Assembly (NCBI RefSeq): GCF_024506435.1
Contig: NZ_JANIET010000002.1
Span: 310,001 to 374,000 of the forward strand
DNA from: Pantoea trifolii
Lineage (GTDB): Bacteria > Pseudomonadota > Gammaproteobacteria > Enterobacterales > Enterobacteriaceae
DNA length: 64,000 nucleotides
Direction: 5' to 3'
The notes beneath the pieces are model-generated. The model worked only from the letters and a program-made list of their open reading frames with translations, ran no database searches and had not been told where the DNA came from. The position numbers and the translations under genes are program-made. This document shows positions 19,574 to 28,192 of this stretch, one piece after another. The stretch's first letter is position 1, and the number at the start of each line of letters is the position of its first letter.

Positions 19574-20392
19574 ATGACCCGCTCCCTCAACGATAAATTG
19601 ATCACACTGGCGGGACGCGCGCTGGTTATCGCGATTTTGCTGTTCGTATTACTGCCAACGATTGTGGTGTTCATCTCCTCGTTCAGCAATACCTCAGTGT
19701 TGTTCTTCCCGCCAAAAGGCTGGTCGCTGCGCTGGTTCGAACGTGCGGTGAATTACGATGACTTCCGCCACGGTTTCTGTTCGGGATTGATTGTGACGGC
19801 GTGGGCGTCAACGCTGGCGGTGATTATCGGTGCCACGCTGGCGATCGCCATTGAACGTTACAGTTTCCCTTGTAAACAGGTGCTGGAAGGTGTGCTGTTG
19901 TCACCGCTGTTTATTCCGCACTTCACCATTGGTCTCGGCTTACTGATGCTGGTCTCTCAACTGGGCATTGGACGCGGTTATCCGCTGGTGATCTTCTGCC
20001 ACATCGTGCTGGTGCTGCCGTTTGTGCTGCGCAGCGTGTATGTGTCGCTGAAAAACCTCGAACAGCGTATTGAATTAGCTGCTGCAAGCCTCGGTGCTTC
20101 GCCGCTGCGCGTGGTGTGGACCATTACCGTGCCGCTGATTTTGCCGGGCTTGTTTGGTGGTTGGTTATTTGCTGCCATCCTGTCCTTCAACGAATTTACC
20201 GCTTCGCTGTTTATTACCACGCAAGCCACGCAAACCTTGCCGGTGGCGATGTACAACTATGTGCGTGAGTTTGCCGACCCAACGCTGGCTGCACTGTCGG
20301 TTATTTATATTGCGGTGACGGCAACGATGTTAATTATCGCGAATAAGTTTTTAGGTTTAGGGAAAATATTAAACGTCGAAGCAGGGCATTGA
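19574..20392 (+). CDS. ABC transporter permease (PotC/PotI type)
   Basis: The second permease, 272 residues, with an N-terminal span (ALVIAILLFVLLPTIVVFIS) and the EAA loop ELAAASLGASPLRVVWTITVPLILPG. The chosen ATG lies 1 nt after the preceding stop and 7 nt after GGAGAG; the frame extends upstream but without a better signal. It completes the importer with genes at 11998, 17623 and 18718. Confidence 0.87.
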   Translation: MTRSLNDKLITLAGRALVIAILLFVLLPTIVVFISSFSNTSVLFFPPKGWSLRWFERAVNYDDFRHGFCSGLIVTAWASTLAVIIGATLAIAIERYSFPCKQVLEGVLLSPLFIPHFTIGLGLLMLVSQLGIGRGYPLVIFCHIVLVLPFVLRSVYVSLKNLEQRIELAAASLGASPLRVVWTITVPLILPGLFGGWLFAAILSFNEFTASLFITTQATQTLPVAMYNYVREFADPTLAALSVIYIAVTATMLIIANKFLGLGKILNVEAGH

Positions 20393-20518
20393 TGTATTAA
20401 CACTGAATGCTGTGCTTATTTAATGGCGCAGCATTTATTAACCTGAATATCAGTCATACGGCACCTGATTACTCTTTTCCATGAAAAGAGCGGGGGCGAT
20501 CATCTTTAGGGATCTCAC

Positions 20519-21769
20519 ATGTCAGTAGAAAAAATTAATACCGTGGTGGTCGGAGCGGGTCAGGCAGGTATTGCGATGAGTGAACATCTGTCATTAATGG
20601 GCGTGCCACATGTGGTTTTCGAGCGTAGCCGTATTGCTGAACGTTGGCGTTCAGAACGTTGGGATTCATTGGTTGCCAATGGCCCAGCCTGGCACGATCG
20701 TTTTCCTTCAATGAAATTCGATAATATTTCCCAGGAAGCCTTTCCTCCGAAAGAGCGCATGGCGCAATATTTCGAAGACTACGTAAAAATGCTCAATGCG
20801 CCGGTGCGTACTGGCGTGGAAGTGTATTCGGTTGAGCGCCTGCCGGAACGTAGCGGTTTTAAAGTACTGACCTCGGTCGGTGAATTTGAAGCTGACAATG
20901 TGGTGGCGGCAACCGGTCCTTTCCAGAAACCCGCTTTCCCGCAGATCGTGCCGGAAGCCGCTGCACTGCATCAAATTCACTCATCGGCCTATAAAAATCC
21001 GCAGCAGCTGCCGCAGGGCGGCGTGCTGGTGGTGGGGGCAGGCGCTTCAGGCTCACAAATTGCGGAGGAATTACGTAAATCTGGCCGTGAAGTGACACTT
21101 TCCATCGGTGAACATTACCGTCCGCCACGTTCGTATCGCGACCGCGATTATTGCTGGTGGCTGGGCGCGCTGGGCTTGTGGGATGAAGTCAAAATCAAGC
21201 CAAAGAAACAGCACGTTGCTTTTGCCGTAAGTGGTTATGAAGGGGGAAAAACGGTCGATTTTCGCCGACTGGCACATATGGGAATTACGCTGGTTGGTAT
21301 CACCAAAACCTGGAATAACGGCGTGCTAAGCTTTGCCGATGGTTTAGTGGAGAATATTGCTGAGGGCGACAAAGCCTATTTTGACGTGCTGCGTGATGCC
21401 GATGCTTATATTGAACGCAATGGCCTGGATTTACCGCCCGAACCGCAAGCATGGGAATTACTGCCGGATCCAGAATGTTTAATTAATCCATTATCAGAAT
21501 TGGATCTGCAGGCTGCAGGTATCACCAGCATTATCTGGGCCACCGGTTTTAAATTTGATTTCAGCTGGCTGAAAGTGGATGCCTTCGACGCTAATGGTAT
21601 ACCGTTCCACAAGCGCGGTATTTCAGCGGAGCGTGGTATTTACTTCCTTGGCTTACCTAATTTGGTAAATCGGGCATCATCGTTTATTTACGGCGTATGG
21701 CACGATGCCAAATATATTGCCGACCATGTGGTATTACAAAACGCCTACACTGATTATAAAAAGTCGTAA
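20519..21769 (+). CDS. Flavin-containing monooxygenase (CzcO/FMO-type)
   Basis: A 416-residue flavoprotein. The FAD-binding GxGxxG is VVVGAGQAGIAMSEHL at residues 9-24, and the NADPH site is VLVVGAGASGSQIAEEL near residue 170. The FERSRIAERWRSERWDSL block matches bacterial class B monooxygenases that oxidise N or S atoms or carry out Baeyer-Villiger reactions. Its position directly after the importer suggests it attacks the imported compound first, which is inference. AGGGAT precedes the ATG. Confidence 0.85.
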   Translation: MSVEKINTVVVGAGQAGIAMSEHLSLMGVPHVVFERSRIAERWRSERWDSLVANGPAWHDRFPSMKFDNISQEAFPPKERMAQYFEDYVKMLNAPVRTGVEVYSVERLPERSGFKVLTSVGEFEADNVVAATGPFQKPAFPQIVPEAAALHQIHSSAYKNPQQLPQGGVLVVGAGASGSQIAEELRKSGREVTLSIGEHYRPPRSYRDRDYCWWLGALGLWDEVKIKPKKQHVAFAVSGYEGGKTVDFRRLAHMGITLVGITKTWNNGVLSFADGLVENIAEGDKAYFDVLRDADAYIERNGLDLPPEPQAWELLPDPECLINPLSELDLQAAGITSIIWATGFKFDFSWLKVDAFDANGIPFHKRGISAERGIYFLGLPNLVNRASSFIYGVWHDAKYIADHVVLQNAYTDYKKS

Positions 21770-21787
21770 AAATATCTGCTTCTGCAC

Positions 21788-21853
21788 GGTGCGCATAAAT
21801 GCGCACCTTACAATATGTGCAGCACGGTCGTAGGGTCGCCATTCATGGCGACC
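21788..21853. repeat. REP pair: family B then family A
   Basis: Family B hairpin GGTGCGCAT / ATGCGCACC (21788-21807), then a family A copy with GTAG foot (21830-21853), between the monooxygenase and FMN oxidase genes. This is one of several places where both families sit together. Confidence 0.82.
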
Positions 21854-21881
21854 TCTTCCAAATATTATTGGAAAATCCTCA

Positions 21882-23018
21882 ATGGTCATTACCTGCATCG
21901 AAGAGTTACGCCATTTAGCCCGTAAACGCGTACCAAAAATGTTTTATGACTATGTCGATGCTGGTTCATGGACGGAAAGCAGCTATCGCGCCAATGAAGC
22001 CGATTTTCAGCGCATCGAATTTCGCCAGCGCGTAGCAGTGGATATTTCACAGCGCAGCACTGCCAGCAGCATGGTTGGGCAATCCGTGGCGATGCCAATG
22101 GCGATTGCGCCCACCGGCTTAACCGGCATGATTCATCCCAACGGCGAAATCCTTGCTGCCCGCGCGGCGAAAACCTTCGGCATCCCGTTTACGCTTTCCA
22201 CCATGAGCATTTGCTCATTGGAAGCGGTGGCGCAGGCCACAGACCATCATCCATTCTGGTTTCAGCTTTATGTGATGCGCGATCGGCAATTCGTCGCCAA
22301 CCTGATTGAACGTGCCAAAGCCGCCAACTGCAGCGCTTTGGTGGTAACGATGGATTTGCAGGTGTTTGGTCAGCGGCATAAAGACATCAAAAATGGCTTA
22401 TCGACGCCGCCCAAATTGACGCTGCGTAATCTGCTCAATATCGCCGGTAAACCACGCTGGTGCAGAGGGATGCTTGCTACAACGCATCGTAACTTTGGCA
22501 ACATCATCGGACACGCCAGCGGCGTAGACAGCATTGATGCAATGATGGCGTGGACACAGCAGCAGTTTGATCCCTGCCTTTCCTGGCGCGATGTTGAGTG
22601 GATTAAGCAGCGCTGGGGCGGCAAGTTGATCGTCAAAGGCATTATGGATGTTGAGGATGCGCGTCTGGCGGTGGAAGCGGGCGCCGATGCGATCATTGTC
22701 TCGAATCACGGAGGCCGCCAGCTGGATGGCGTCTCTTCGTCGATCTCACTGCTGCCGGAGATTGTGGCAGCGGTGAACAAAGAGGTTGAAGTGCATTTCG
22801 ATGGCGGTATTCGTTCCGGGCAGGATGTACTGAAAGCCATCGCGCTTGGCGCTCAGGGAACCTATATCGGCCGCAGTATGCTTTATGGTTTGGGCGCGCT
22901 AGGCGAACAGGGTGTAACGACCGCGTTGAATATCATCCGTAATGAGTTTGATCTTTCTATGGCGTTTTGTGGCAAAACGAATGTGGAGTCGATTGGCGCA
23001 GATATTCTTCGTTTGTGA
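21882..23018 (+). CDS. FMN-dependent alpha-hydroxyacid oxidase/dehydrogenase (LldD/glycolate oxidase family)
   Basis: A 378-residue TIM-barrel flavoenzyme. Family marks are MFYDYVDAGSWTESSY at the N-terminus, MAIAPTGLTGMIHPNGE, WFQLYVMRDR, and SNHGGRQLDG with the catalytic histidine and substrate-binding arginine, then HFDGGIRSGQDV. It oxidises L-2-hydroxyacids to 2-oxoacids. With the D-2-hydroxyacid dehydrogenase of the first arm it suggests that the pathway passes through 2-hydroxy/2-oxo acids. It is not the lactate operon lldD: no lldP or lldR is nearby. Confidence 0.86.
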   Translation: MVITCIEELRHLARKRVPKMFYDYVDAGSWTESSYRANEADFQRIEFRQRVAVDISQRSTASSMVGQSVAMPMAIAPTGLTGMIHPNGEILAARAAKTFGIPFTLSTMSICSLEAVAQATDHHPFWFQLYVMRDRQFVANLIERAKAANCSALVVTMDLQVFGQRHKDIKNGLSTPPKLTLRNLLNIAGKPRWCRGMLATTHRNFGNIIGHASGVDSIDAMMAWTQQQFDPCLSWRDVEWIKQRWGGKLIVKGIMDVEDARLAVEAGADAIIVSNHGGRQLDGVSSSISLLPEIVAAVNKEVEVHFDGGIRSGQDVLKAIALGAQGTYIGRSMLYGLGALGEQGVTTALNIIRNEFDLSMAFCGKTNVESIGADILRL

Positions 23019-23021
23019 GTC

Positions 23022-23088
23022 GGTCGCCATAAATGGCGACCCTACAAAAACGCGCCAATCCTTTGTAGGGTCGCCATTTATGGTGACC
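23022..23088. repeat. BIME: two family A REPs facing each other
   Basis: Copy 1 (23022-23045) ends with CTAC; copy 2 (23065-23088) starts with GTAG; the spacer is 19 nt. A further half-element (GCCCATAATGGCGGCCTAC, about 23116-23134) follows. The location is between the convergent FMN oxidase and mqo genes. Confidence 0.87.
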
Positions 23089-23143
23089 GAAAGACGCTTA
23101 ACTGAAGAGTATTACGCCCATAATGGCGGCCTACAAAAGATAA

Positions 23144-23171
23144 TAAAAAAAGCCGGACATTGTCCGGCTTG
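23144..23171 (-). terminator. Rho-independent terminator of mqo
   Basis: On the minus strand AAGCCGGACA-AT-GTCCGGCTT is followed by a run of seven T. It lies 18 nt after the mqo stop. Confidence 0.88.
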
Positions 23172-23189
23172 ATTCACTTCTGGCGTGGA

Positions 23190-24836
23190 TTACAGCGCCA
23201 TATCCTGTTTGCCTGATTCCGCACGCGGCTTAGCCTGCGTCGGGGCAACCGCTTGATCACCCATGTTGATAACCGGCGGCTTGGTCAACAGCAGCGTCGC
23301 TGCGGTGTTGTCCCAAACTTGCTGGGTCAGTGCGGTGTTGCCGTTCAGCTTCTGGCCGAAGCTTGGCACGATAGCGCGTATCTTCTGCTGCCACTCTGGC
23401 GAAGCGAACTGCTCTGGGAACAGCTTCTTCATCACGTCGAGTGTGATTGGCGCAGCAGTAGAAGCACCCGGAGATGCGCCCAGCAGGGCAGCCAGGGTTT
23501 TCTGCTGATCGGTCACGATTTCGGTACCCAGTTTCAGCAAGCCACCTTTTTCCGCATCTTTCTTGATGATCTGTACGCGTTGACCCGCCTGAATCAGTTT
23601 CCAGTCCTCTTTACGCGCGTTCGGATAGTACTCTTTCAGCGCAGCAAAGCGGTCGTCGTCATTCAGCATCACCTGCCCAATCAGGTATTTCACCAGATCG
23701 AAGTTGTCGATGCCCACATGCGTCATCGGCATGATGTTGCTGGTGGTGGTCGCGCTCAGCAGGTCAAACAGCGAACCATTTTTCAGGTACTTGGTAGAAA
23801 AGGTGGCGAACGGTCCAAACAGCACCACTTTCTTACCGTCAAGAGTACGTGAATCGATGTGTGGAACTGACATCGGTGGTGCACCCACAGAAGCCTGACC
23901 GTACACTTTTTCCAGGTGACGGTTAGCGATTTCTGGGTTCTCGGTCATCAGGAACGAACCGCCGACCGGGAAGCCGCCGTAGTTGTCTGCTTCCGGGATG
24001 CCGGTTTTCTGCAGCAGCTTAATCGCGCCGCCGCCAGCACCGATGAACACGTATTTCGCATCAACCGAACGCTTATCGCCGCTCTTCACATCTTTGATGG
24101 TGACGTGCCAGGAATTGTCGCCGTTACGTTTGAAATCAGTGACTTCAGATGAAGTTTCCAGCTTGAAGTTCTGATCTTTTTTCAGGCTACCGATCAACTG
24201 ACGGGTAATTTCACCGTAGTTAACATCGGTGCCGACTGGCGTCCAGGTTGCCGCGACTTTCTGGTTCGGGTCGCGACCTTCCATCACCAGCGGTGCCCAT
24301 TGCTGGATCTGCTGATGATCGGTGGAGAACTTCATGCCCTGGAACAGGGTGGTTTTCTGCAGCGCATCGTAACGCTTGGTCAGGTACTCGACGTTTTTAT
24401 CGCCCCAGACGAAGCTCATGTGCGGCGTCGAGTTAATGAAGGAGTGCGGATCGTGCAACACACCGCGCTGCACTTGAGCAGTCCAGAACTGACGAGAAAT
24501 CATGAAGGATTCGTTGATTTCCAGCGCTTTGCTAACGTCGATTGAACCGTCTGCACGCTCAGGCGTGTAGTTCAGCTCCATGTTAGCAGAGTGACCGGTA
24601 CCGGCGTTGTTCCAGCCGTTGGACGATTCCAGCGCGACGCCGTCCAGCTTCTCAACCATCAGCTGTTTCCAGCCCGGTTGCAGCTCTTGCAGCCAGGTGC
24701 CGAGCGAGGCGCTCATGATGCCGCCGCCAATCAGCAGCACGTCAGTTTTTTCCGGTGCGTCATCAGCGCGTACCGCTGAATAGACAAGCAGCGCTGCCAG
24801 CGAGAGGGCAGACACAATCTTTTTGGTGTGAGTCAT
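23190..24836 (-). CDS. mqo: Malate:quinone oxidoreductase
   Basis: This 548-residue FAD enzyme oxidises L-malate to oxaloacetate and passes electrons to quinone at the inner membrane, bypassing malate dehydrogenase. The FAD motif is [18 protein letters not shown] at about residues 32-49, followed by [33 protein letters not shown], which is highly conserved in Mqo. The first 24 residues form a hydrophobic signal-like segment, as in other enterobacterial Mqo. It is a single-gene unit with its own terminator. Confidence 0.95.
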   Translation of the reverse strand: MTHTKKIVSALSLAALLVYSAVRADDAPEKTDVLLIGGGIMSASLGTWLQELQPGWKQLMVEKLDGVALESSNGWNNAGTGHSANMELNYTPERADGSIDVSKALEINESFMISRQFWTAQVQRGVLHDPHSFINSTPHMSFVWGDKNVEYLTKRYDALQKTTLFQGMKFSTDHQQIQQWAPLVMEGRDPNQKVAATWTPVGTDVNYGEITRQLIGSLKKDQNFKLETSSEVTDFKRNGDNSWHVTIKDVKSGDKRSVDAKYVFIGAGGGAIKLLQKTGIPEADNYGGFPVGGSFLMTENPEIANRHLEKVYGQASVGAPPMSVPHIDSRTLDGKKVVLFGPFATFSTKYLKNGSLFDLLSATTTSNIMPMTHVGIDNFDLVKYLIGQVMLNDDDRFAALKEYYPNARKEDWKLIQAGQRVQIIKKDAEKGGLLKLGTEIVTDQQKTLAALLGASPGASTAAPITLDVMKKLFPEQFASPEWQQKIRAIVPSFGQKLNGNTALTQQVWDNTAATLLLTKPPVINMGDQAVAPTQAKPRAESGKQDMAL

Positions 24837-25197
24837 TCCAGTCCTACTTATTATGCAATGCAGGTGAACGTTAAAAATTCGGATTGCACATTAAGAGATT
24901 GTTACTAAATGATTAACTTGTTTTTAGTTAAGAAAGTATTGGTGTTAATTAATTAACTTACGAAACGGAAAATAGCGCGAAATATAAGCAGAAGAGGAAA
25001 TAAATCGGGGATAAACCGCTTAAGCAGCGCGGTTATTCTTTATATCGGGAGACGCGACTTAGGTCAAATGAAACCCGTGCATCTTTCCCTGCACAATTCA
25101 TAAACCATCACATCACGAAGCGTGTTCATTCTCCGCGCACAAACTGGTTTACCCTAACGTCTCTAATGACTTGTTTTACTTTCGCGTGGGCAACGGC
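24837..25197. promoter_or_regulatory. Divergent mqo / leuC-like control region
   Basis: A 361-bp AT-rich interval between two divergent starts. It should hold the promoters of mqo and of the LeuCD-like operon. No operator could be identified with confidence. Confidence 0.4.
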
Positions 25198-26619
25198 ATG
25201 ACTAACAAAACACTGTATGAAAAACTGATCGATCAGCATGTGGTTCGTAAGTTAGACGATGAAGGGCATGTGCTGCTCTACATCGATCGCTCGATTCTGA
25301 ATGAATACACCAGCCCGCAGGCGTTTAGCGCCCTGCGCGATCACCAGCGTCCGGTGCGCAATCCGGGCACTATTCTGCTGAATATCGATCACGTCAACCC
25401 GACGCGACCCGAGCGCGATGAGGCGATGACCGACGCGGGCGGGCAGTTACAAGTTGATTACTTCCGCCAGAACGCCGAGCATTTTGGCATCGAACTGTTT
25501 GATGTGCTGGATCCGCGTCAGGGCATTGAACACGTGGTGGCGCACGAGCAAGGTTTGGTGATGCCCGGCATGGTAATTGCCGCTGGCGACAGTCATACCA
25601 CCACTTATGGCGCGTTTGGCGCGCTGGGTTTTGGTATCGGCACCTCGGAAATCGAGCATCTGCTGGCGACGCAAACCCTGATCTATCGCACGCTGAAAAC
25701 CATGCTGGTGACGGTGAGCGGCGAGCTGCCGTTTGGGTGTTCGGCGAAGGACATCATCATGGCGCTGATCGAACAGATTGGCGCATCGGGCGCGACCGGT
25801 TTTGCCATCGAATTTGCGGGTGAAGCCATCGACGCGCTGAGCATGGAAGGGCGCATGACGCTGTGTAACATGGCGGTGGAAGCCGGTGCGCGCGGTGCGA
25901 TTATCGCGCCAGATGAAAAAGTGTTTGCCTATATCGCCGGCAAACCGCAAATGCCGACCGGCGAGCTGTGGCAGCAGGCCATTGCGGAGTGGCGCGATTT
26001 GCGTAGCGATGCGGACGCGCGCTTTGACAGCCGCATCGCCATCGATTGCAGCGATCTTGAACCGAAAGTGACCTGGGGAATCAGCCCGGATCAGGCCAGC
26101 GCCATCACCGGTCGCGTGCCCGATCCGGCACAGGAAAAAGATGCGGTAAAACAGCAGACGTTGCGCAGCGCGCTGAAATATATGGGGCTTGAACCCGGCA
26201 CGCCGTTAGCGGAAATCGCCATCACGCATGCCTTTATTGGTTCCTGCACCAACGGCCGCATTGAGGATCTGCGCGCCGCCGCCGCGATTATCGATGGACA
26301 CAAAATCGCGCCGCACGTACGCGGCATTATCGTGCCGGGATCGACGCAGGTGCGTCAGCAGGCAGAAGTGGAAGGTTTAGCCGCGCTTTTCGTTAACGCC
26401 GGTTTCGAATGGCGTCAATCGGGCTGCTCAATGTGCCTGGCGATGAACGAAGATGTGTTAGCGCCCGGCGATCGCTGTGCATCTGGCACCAACCGCAATT
26501 TCCCAGGCCGCCAGGGCGCGGGTGCACGTACGCACTTAATGAGCCCGGCGATGGTCGCCGCCGCCGCGATTGCCGGTCATCTGGTTGATGTCCGCAAATT
26601 CATGACTGCAGAGGTTTAA
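25198..26619 (+). CDS. leuC: LeuC-type 3-isopropylmalate dehydratase large subunit (probable paralogue)
   Basis: A 473-residue aconitase-family subunit. The [4Fe-4S] cysteines are in GSCTNGRIEDLR and CSMCLAMN; substrate-site blocks AAGDSHTTTYGAFGALGFGIGTSE and GTNRNFPGRQG are present. With the next gene it forms a heterodimeric hydro-lyase that isomerises a 2- or 3-alkylmalate. The start at MTNKTLYEK is chosen because it matches the family N-terminus; the frame extends 27 nt upstream. No leuA or leuB adjoins; instead a dehalogenase-like hydrolase follows, so this is probably a paralogue acting on another alkylmalate-like acid. Confidence 0.85.
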   Translation: MTNKTLYEKLIDQHVVRKLDDEGHVLLYIDRSILNEYTSPQAFSALRDHQRPVRNPGTILLNIDHVNPTRPERDEAMTDAGGQLQVDYFRQNAEHFGIELFDVLDPRQGIEHVVAHEQGLVMPGMVIAAGDSHTTTYGAFGALGFGIGTSEIEHLLATQTLIYRTLKTMLVTVSGELPFGCSAKDIIMALIEQIGASGATGFAIEFAGEAIDALSMEGRMTLCNMAVEAGARGAIIAPDEKVFAYIAGKPQMPTGELWQQAIAEWRDLRSDADARFDSRIAIDCSDLEPKVTWGISPDQASAITGRVPDPAQEKDAVKQQTLRSALKYMGLEPGTPLAEIAITHAFIGSCTNGRIEDLRAAAAIIDGHKIAPHVRGIIVPGSTQVRQQAEVEGLAALFVNAGFEWRQSGCSMCLAMNEDVLAPGDRCASGTNRNFPGRQGAGARTHLMSPAMVAAAAIAGHLVDVRKFMTAEV

Positions 26620-26620
26620 T

Positions 26621-27256
26621 ATGGAAGCATTTAACAACATGACTGGCACGCTCGCGCCGTTACCGGCTGCCAATATGGATACTGATGTGATCATGCCCAA
26701 GCAGTTTCTCAAAGGCATCGATCGCCGGGATTTGGATCGCGGGGTGTTCTTCGACCTGCGCTTTTTGCCCGACGGCAGCCCGAATCCCGATTTCATTCTG
26801 AATCAGCCGGGCTGGGAAAACGCCGTTTTCTTGCTGGTCGGCGCCAATTTCGGCTGTGGCTCCAGCCGCGAACATGCAGTTTGGGGACTCAATCAGCTCG
26901 GCATCCGCGCCATTATCGGCACCAGCTTTGCCGGCATCTTTGACGATAACTGCCAGCGCAATGGTGTGCTGACGCTGACGTTAAGCGAAGAGGATTATCA
27001 GCGCCTGTGTGCAGTGGCGAATGATGCCGCTAACAACCGCATTACCGTGTCGCTGGAACAGCAGGCGATCCTCTTCAATAATCAACGCATTGCCTTTTCG
27101 GTCAGTGCCCTGAAGCGCGAGATGTTATTGGGCGGCGGCAGCGCGGTGGATTGGACGTTGCAATACGAATCCGATATCACCCAGTTTGAAGCGCAGCATT
27201 TTGCCCAGCGTCCGTGGCTGAAACGCGATCAAATCGTACAGGATGCCCAAGCATGA
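26621..27256 (+). CDS. leuD: LeuD-type 3-isopropylmalate dehydratase small subunit (probable paralogue)
   Basis: The 211-residue swivel-domain partner of the LeuC-like subunit. Conserved blocks are AANMDTDVIMPKQFLKGIDR, GANFGCGSSREHAVWGL and GTSFAGIFDDNCQRNGVL. It starts 1 nt after the large-subunit stop and overlaps the hydrolase start (ATGA), so the three genes are translationally coupled. Confidence 0.87.
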   Translation: MEAFNNMTGTLAPLPAANMDTDVIMPKQFLKGIDRRDLDRGVFFDLRFLPDGSPNPDFILNQPGWENAVFLLVGANFGCGSSREHAVWGLNQLGIRAIIGTSFAGIFDDNCQRNGVLTLTLSEEDYQRLCAVANDAANNRITVSLEQQAILFNNQRIAFSVSALKREMLLGGGSAVDWTLQYESDITQFEAQHFAQRPWLKRDQIVQDAQA

Positions 27257-28167
27257 GTGAGATAATGCCACGCGGTGATTCCCCTTTTATTAACGGCTTT
27301 AGGCTGAGTGACGTGCGTTTGGCGAATGGCGTGACGTTGCGCGTCGCCATCGGCGGCGAAGGCCCGCCATTGCTAATGCTGCACGGGCATCCACAAAATC
27401 ATCTGGCGTGGCGCAAAATTGCGCCCCAACTGGCGCAAAAATATCGCGTGATCCTGCCGGATCTGCGCGGATACGGCGACAGCGACAAGCCGTCGAGTGA
27501 TGAGGCGCATCGTGCTTACTCGAAACGCGTGATGGCAGACGATATCGGCCTGTTGATCGACGCGTTAGGCCTGGAGCGTGTGGCGTTTGTCGGTCACGAT
27601 CGCGGCGCACGCGTGGGCCATCGGCTGGCGCTCGATCATCCGGAAAAACTCTCCTGCTGCGTGTTCGTCGATATTGCGCCGACCGCCACCATGTATGCGT
27701 TAACCAATAAAGAGTTCGCCACGCGCTATTTCTGGTGGTTCTTCCTGATTCAACCTTATCCCTTACCGGAAACCATGATCGGTCACGATCCGGCATTATT
27801 CCTTCGTAAACACATTGATGGGCAATTAAAAACGCCGGGCGCCACCGAAGCGGCAATATTCAACGATTATCTGCGCTGTTATCAAAAGAAAGAGATGATT
27901 CACGCAGTGTGCGAGGATTATCGCGCCGCGGCGACAATTGATTTAGACGATGATGCGCAAGACAGCGATAAACGCATTGAAGCGCCGCTGCTGCTGTTAT
28001 GGGGCGAAAAGGGCACGGTTGGCCAGTTATATAACGTGGTGGAAACCTGGCAGGATAAAGCGCGCCATATTCAAGGCCACGCATTACCTTGCGGTCATTC
28101 ACCGCATGAGGAAGTGCCCGACCTGTTTTTAAGCCAGCTTCAGCCCTTCCTGGATTCTGTGTTATAA
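27253..28167 (+). CDS. Alpha/beta hydrolase, fluoroacetate/haloacetate dehalogenase-like
   Basis: A 304-residue alpha/beta-hydrolase. It carries HGHPQNHLAW (oxyanion region, residues 44-53), DLRGYGDSDKP, the nucleophile elbow VGHDRGARVGHRLALDHP with Asp116 and two arginines, and a C-terminal catalytic histidine in LPCGHSPHEE. These are hallmarks of the haloacetate dehalogenase group, where Asp displaces halide. The halide-pocket stretch reads RYFWWFFLIQP, so the tryptophan is kept but the histidine expected just before it appears to be tryptophan. Defluorination is therefore uncertain. It shares an operon with LeuCD-like genes. Confidence 0.8.
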   Translation: MSEIMPRGDSPFINGFRLSDVRLANGVTLRVAIGGEGPPLLMLHGHPQNHLAWRKIAPQLAQKYRVILPDLRGYGDSDKPSSDEAHRAYSKRVMADDIGLLIDALGLERVAFVGHDRGARVGHRLALDHPEKLSCCVFVDIAPTATMYALTNKEFATRYFWWFFLIQPYPLPETMIGHDPALFLRKHIDGQLKTPGATEAAIFNDYLRCYQKKEMIHAVCEDYRAAATIDLDDDAQDSDKRIEAPLLLLWGEKGTVGQLYNVVETWQDKARHIQGHALPCGHSPHEEVPDLFLSQLQPFLDSVL

Positions 28168-28192
28168 CCGGCTAAATTTCTCTAACGCTGTG

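Noticed and set aside
21882..23018. Calling this gene lldD of the lactate operon
   Set aside because: No lldP or lldR is nearby and it belongs to the monooxygenase/transport arm, so only the family is assigned.
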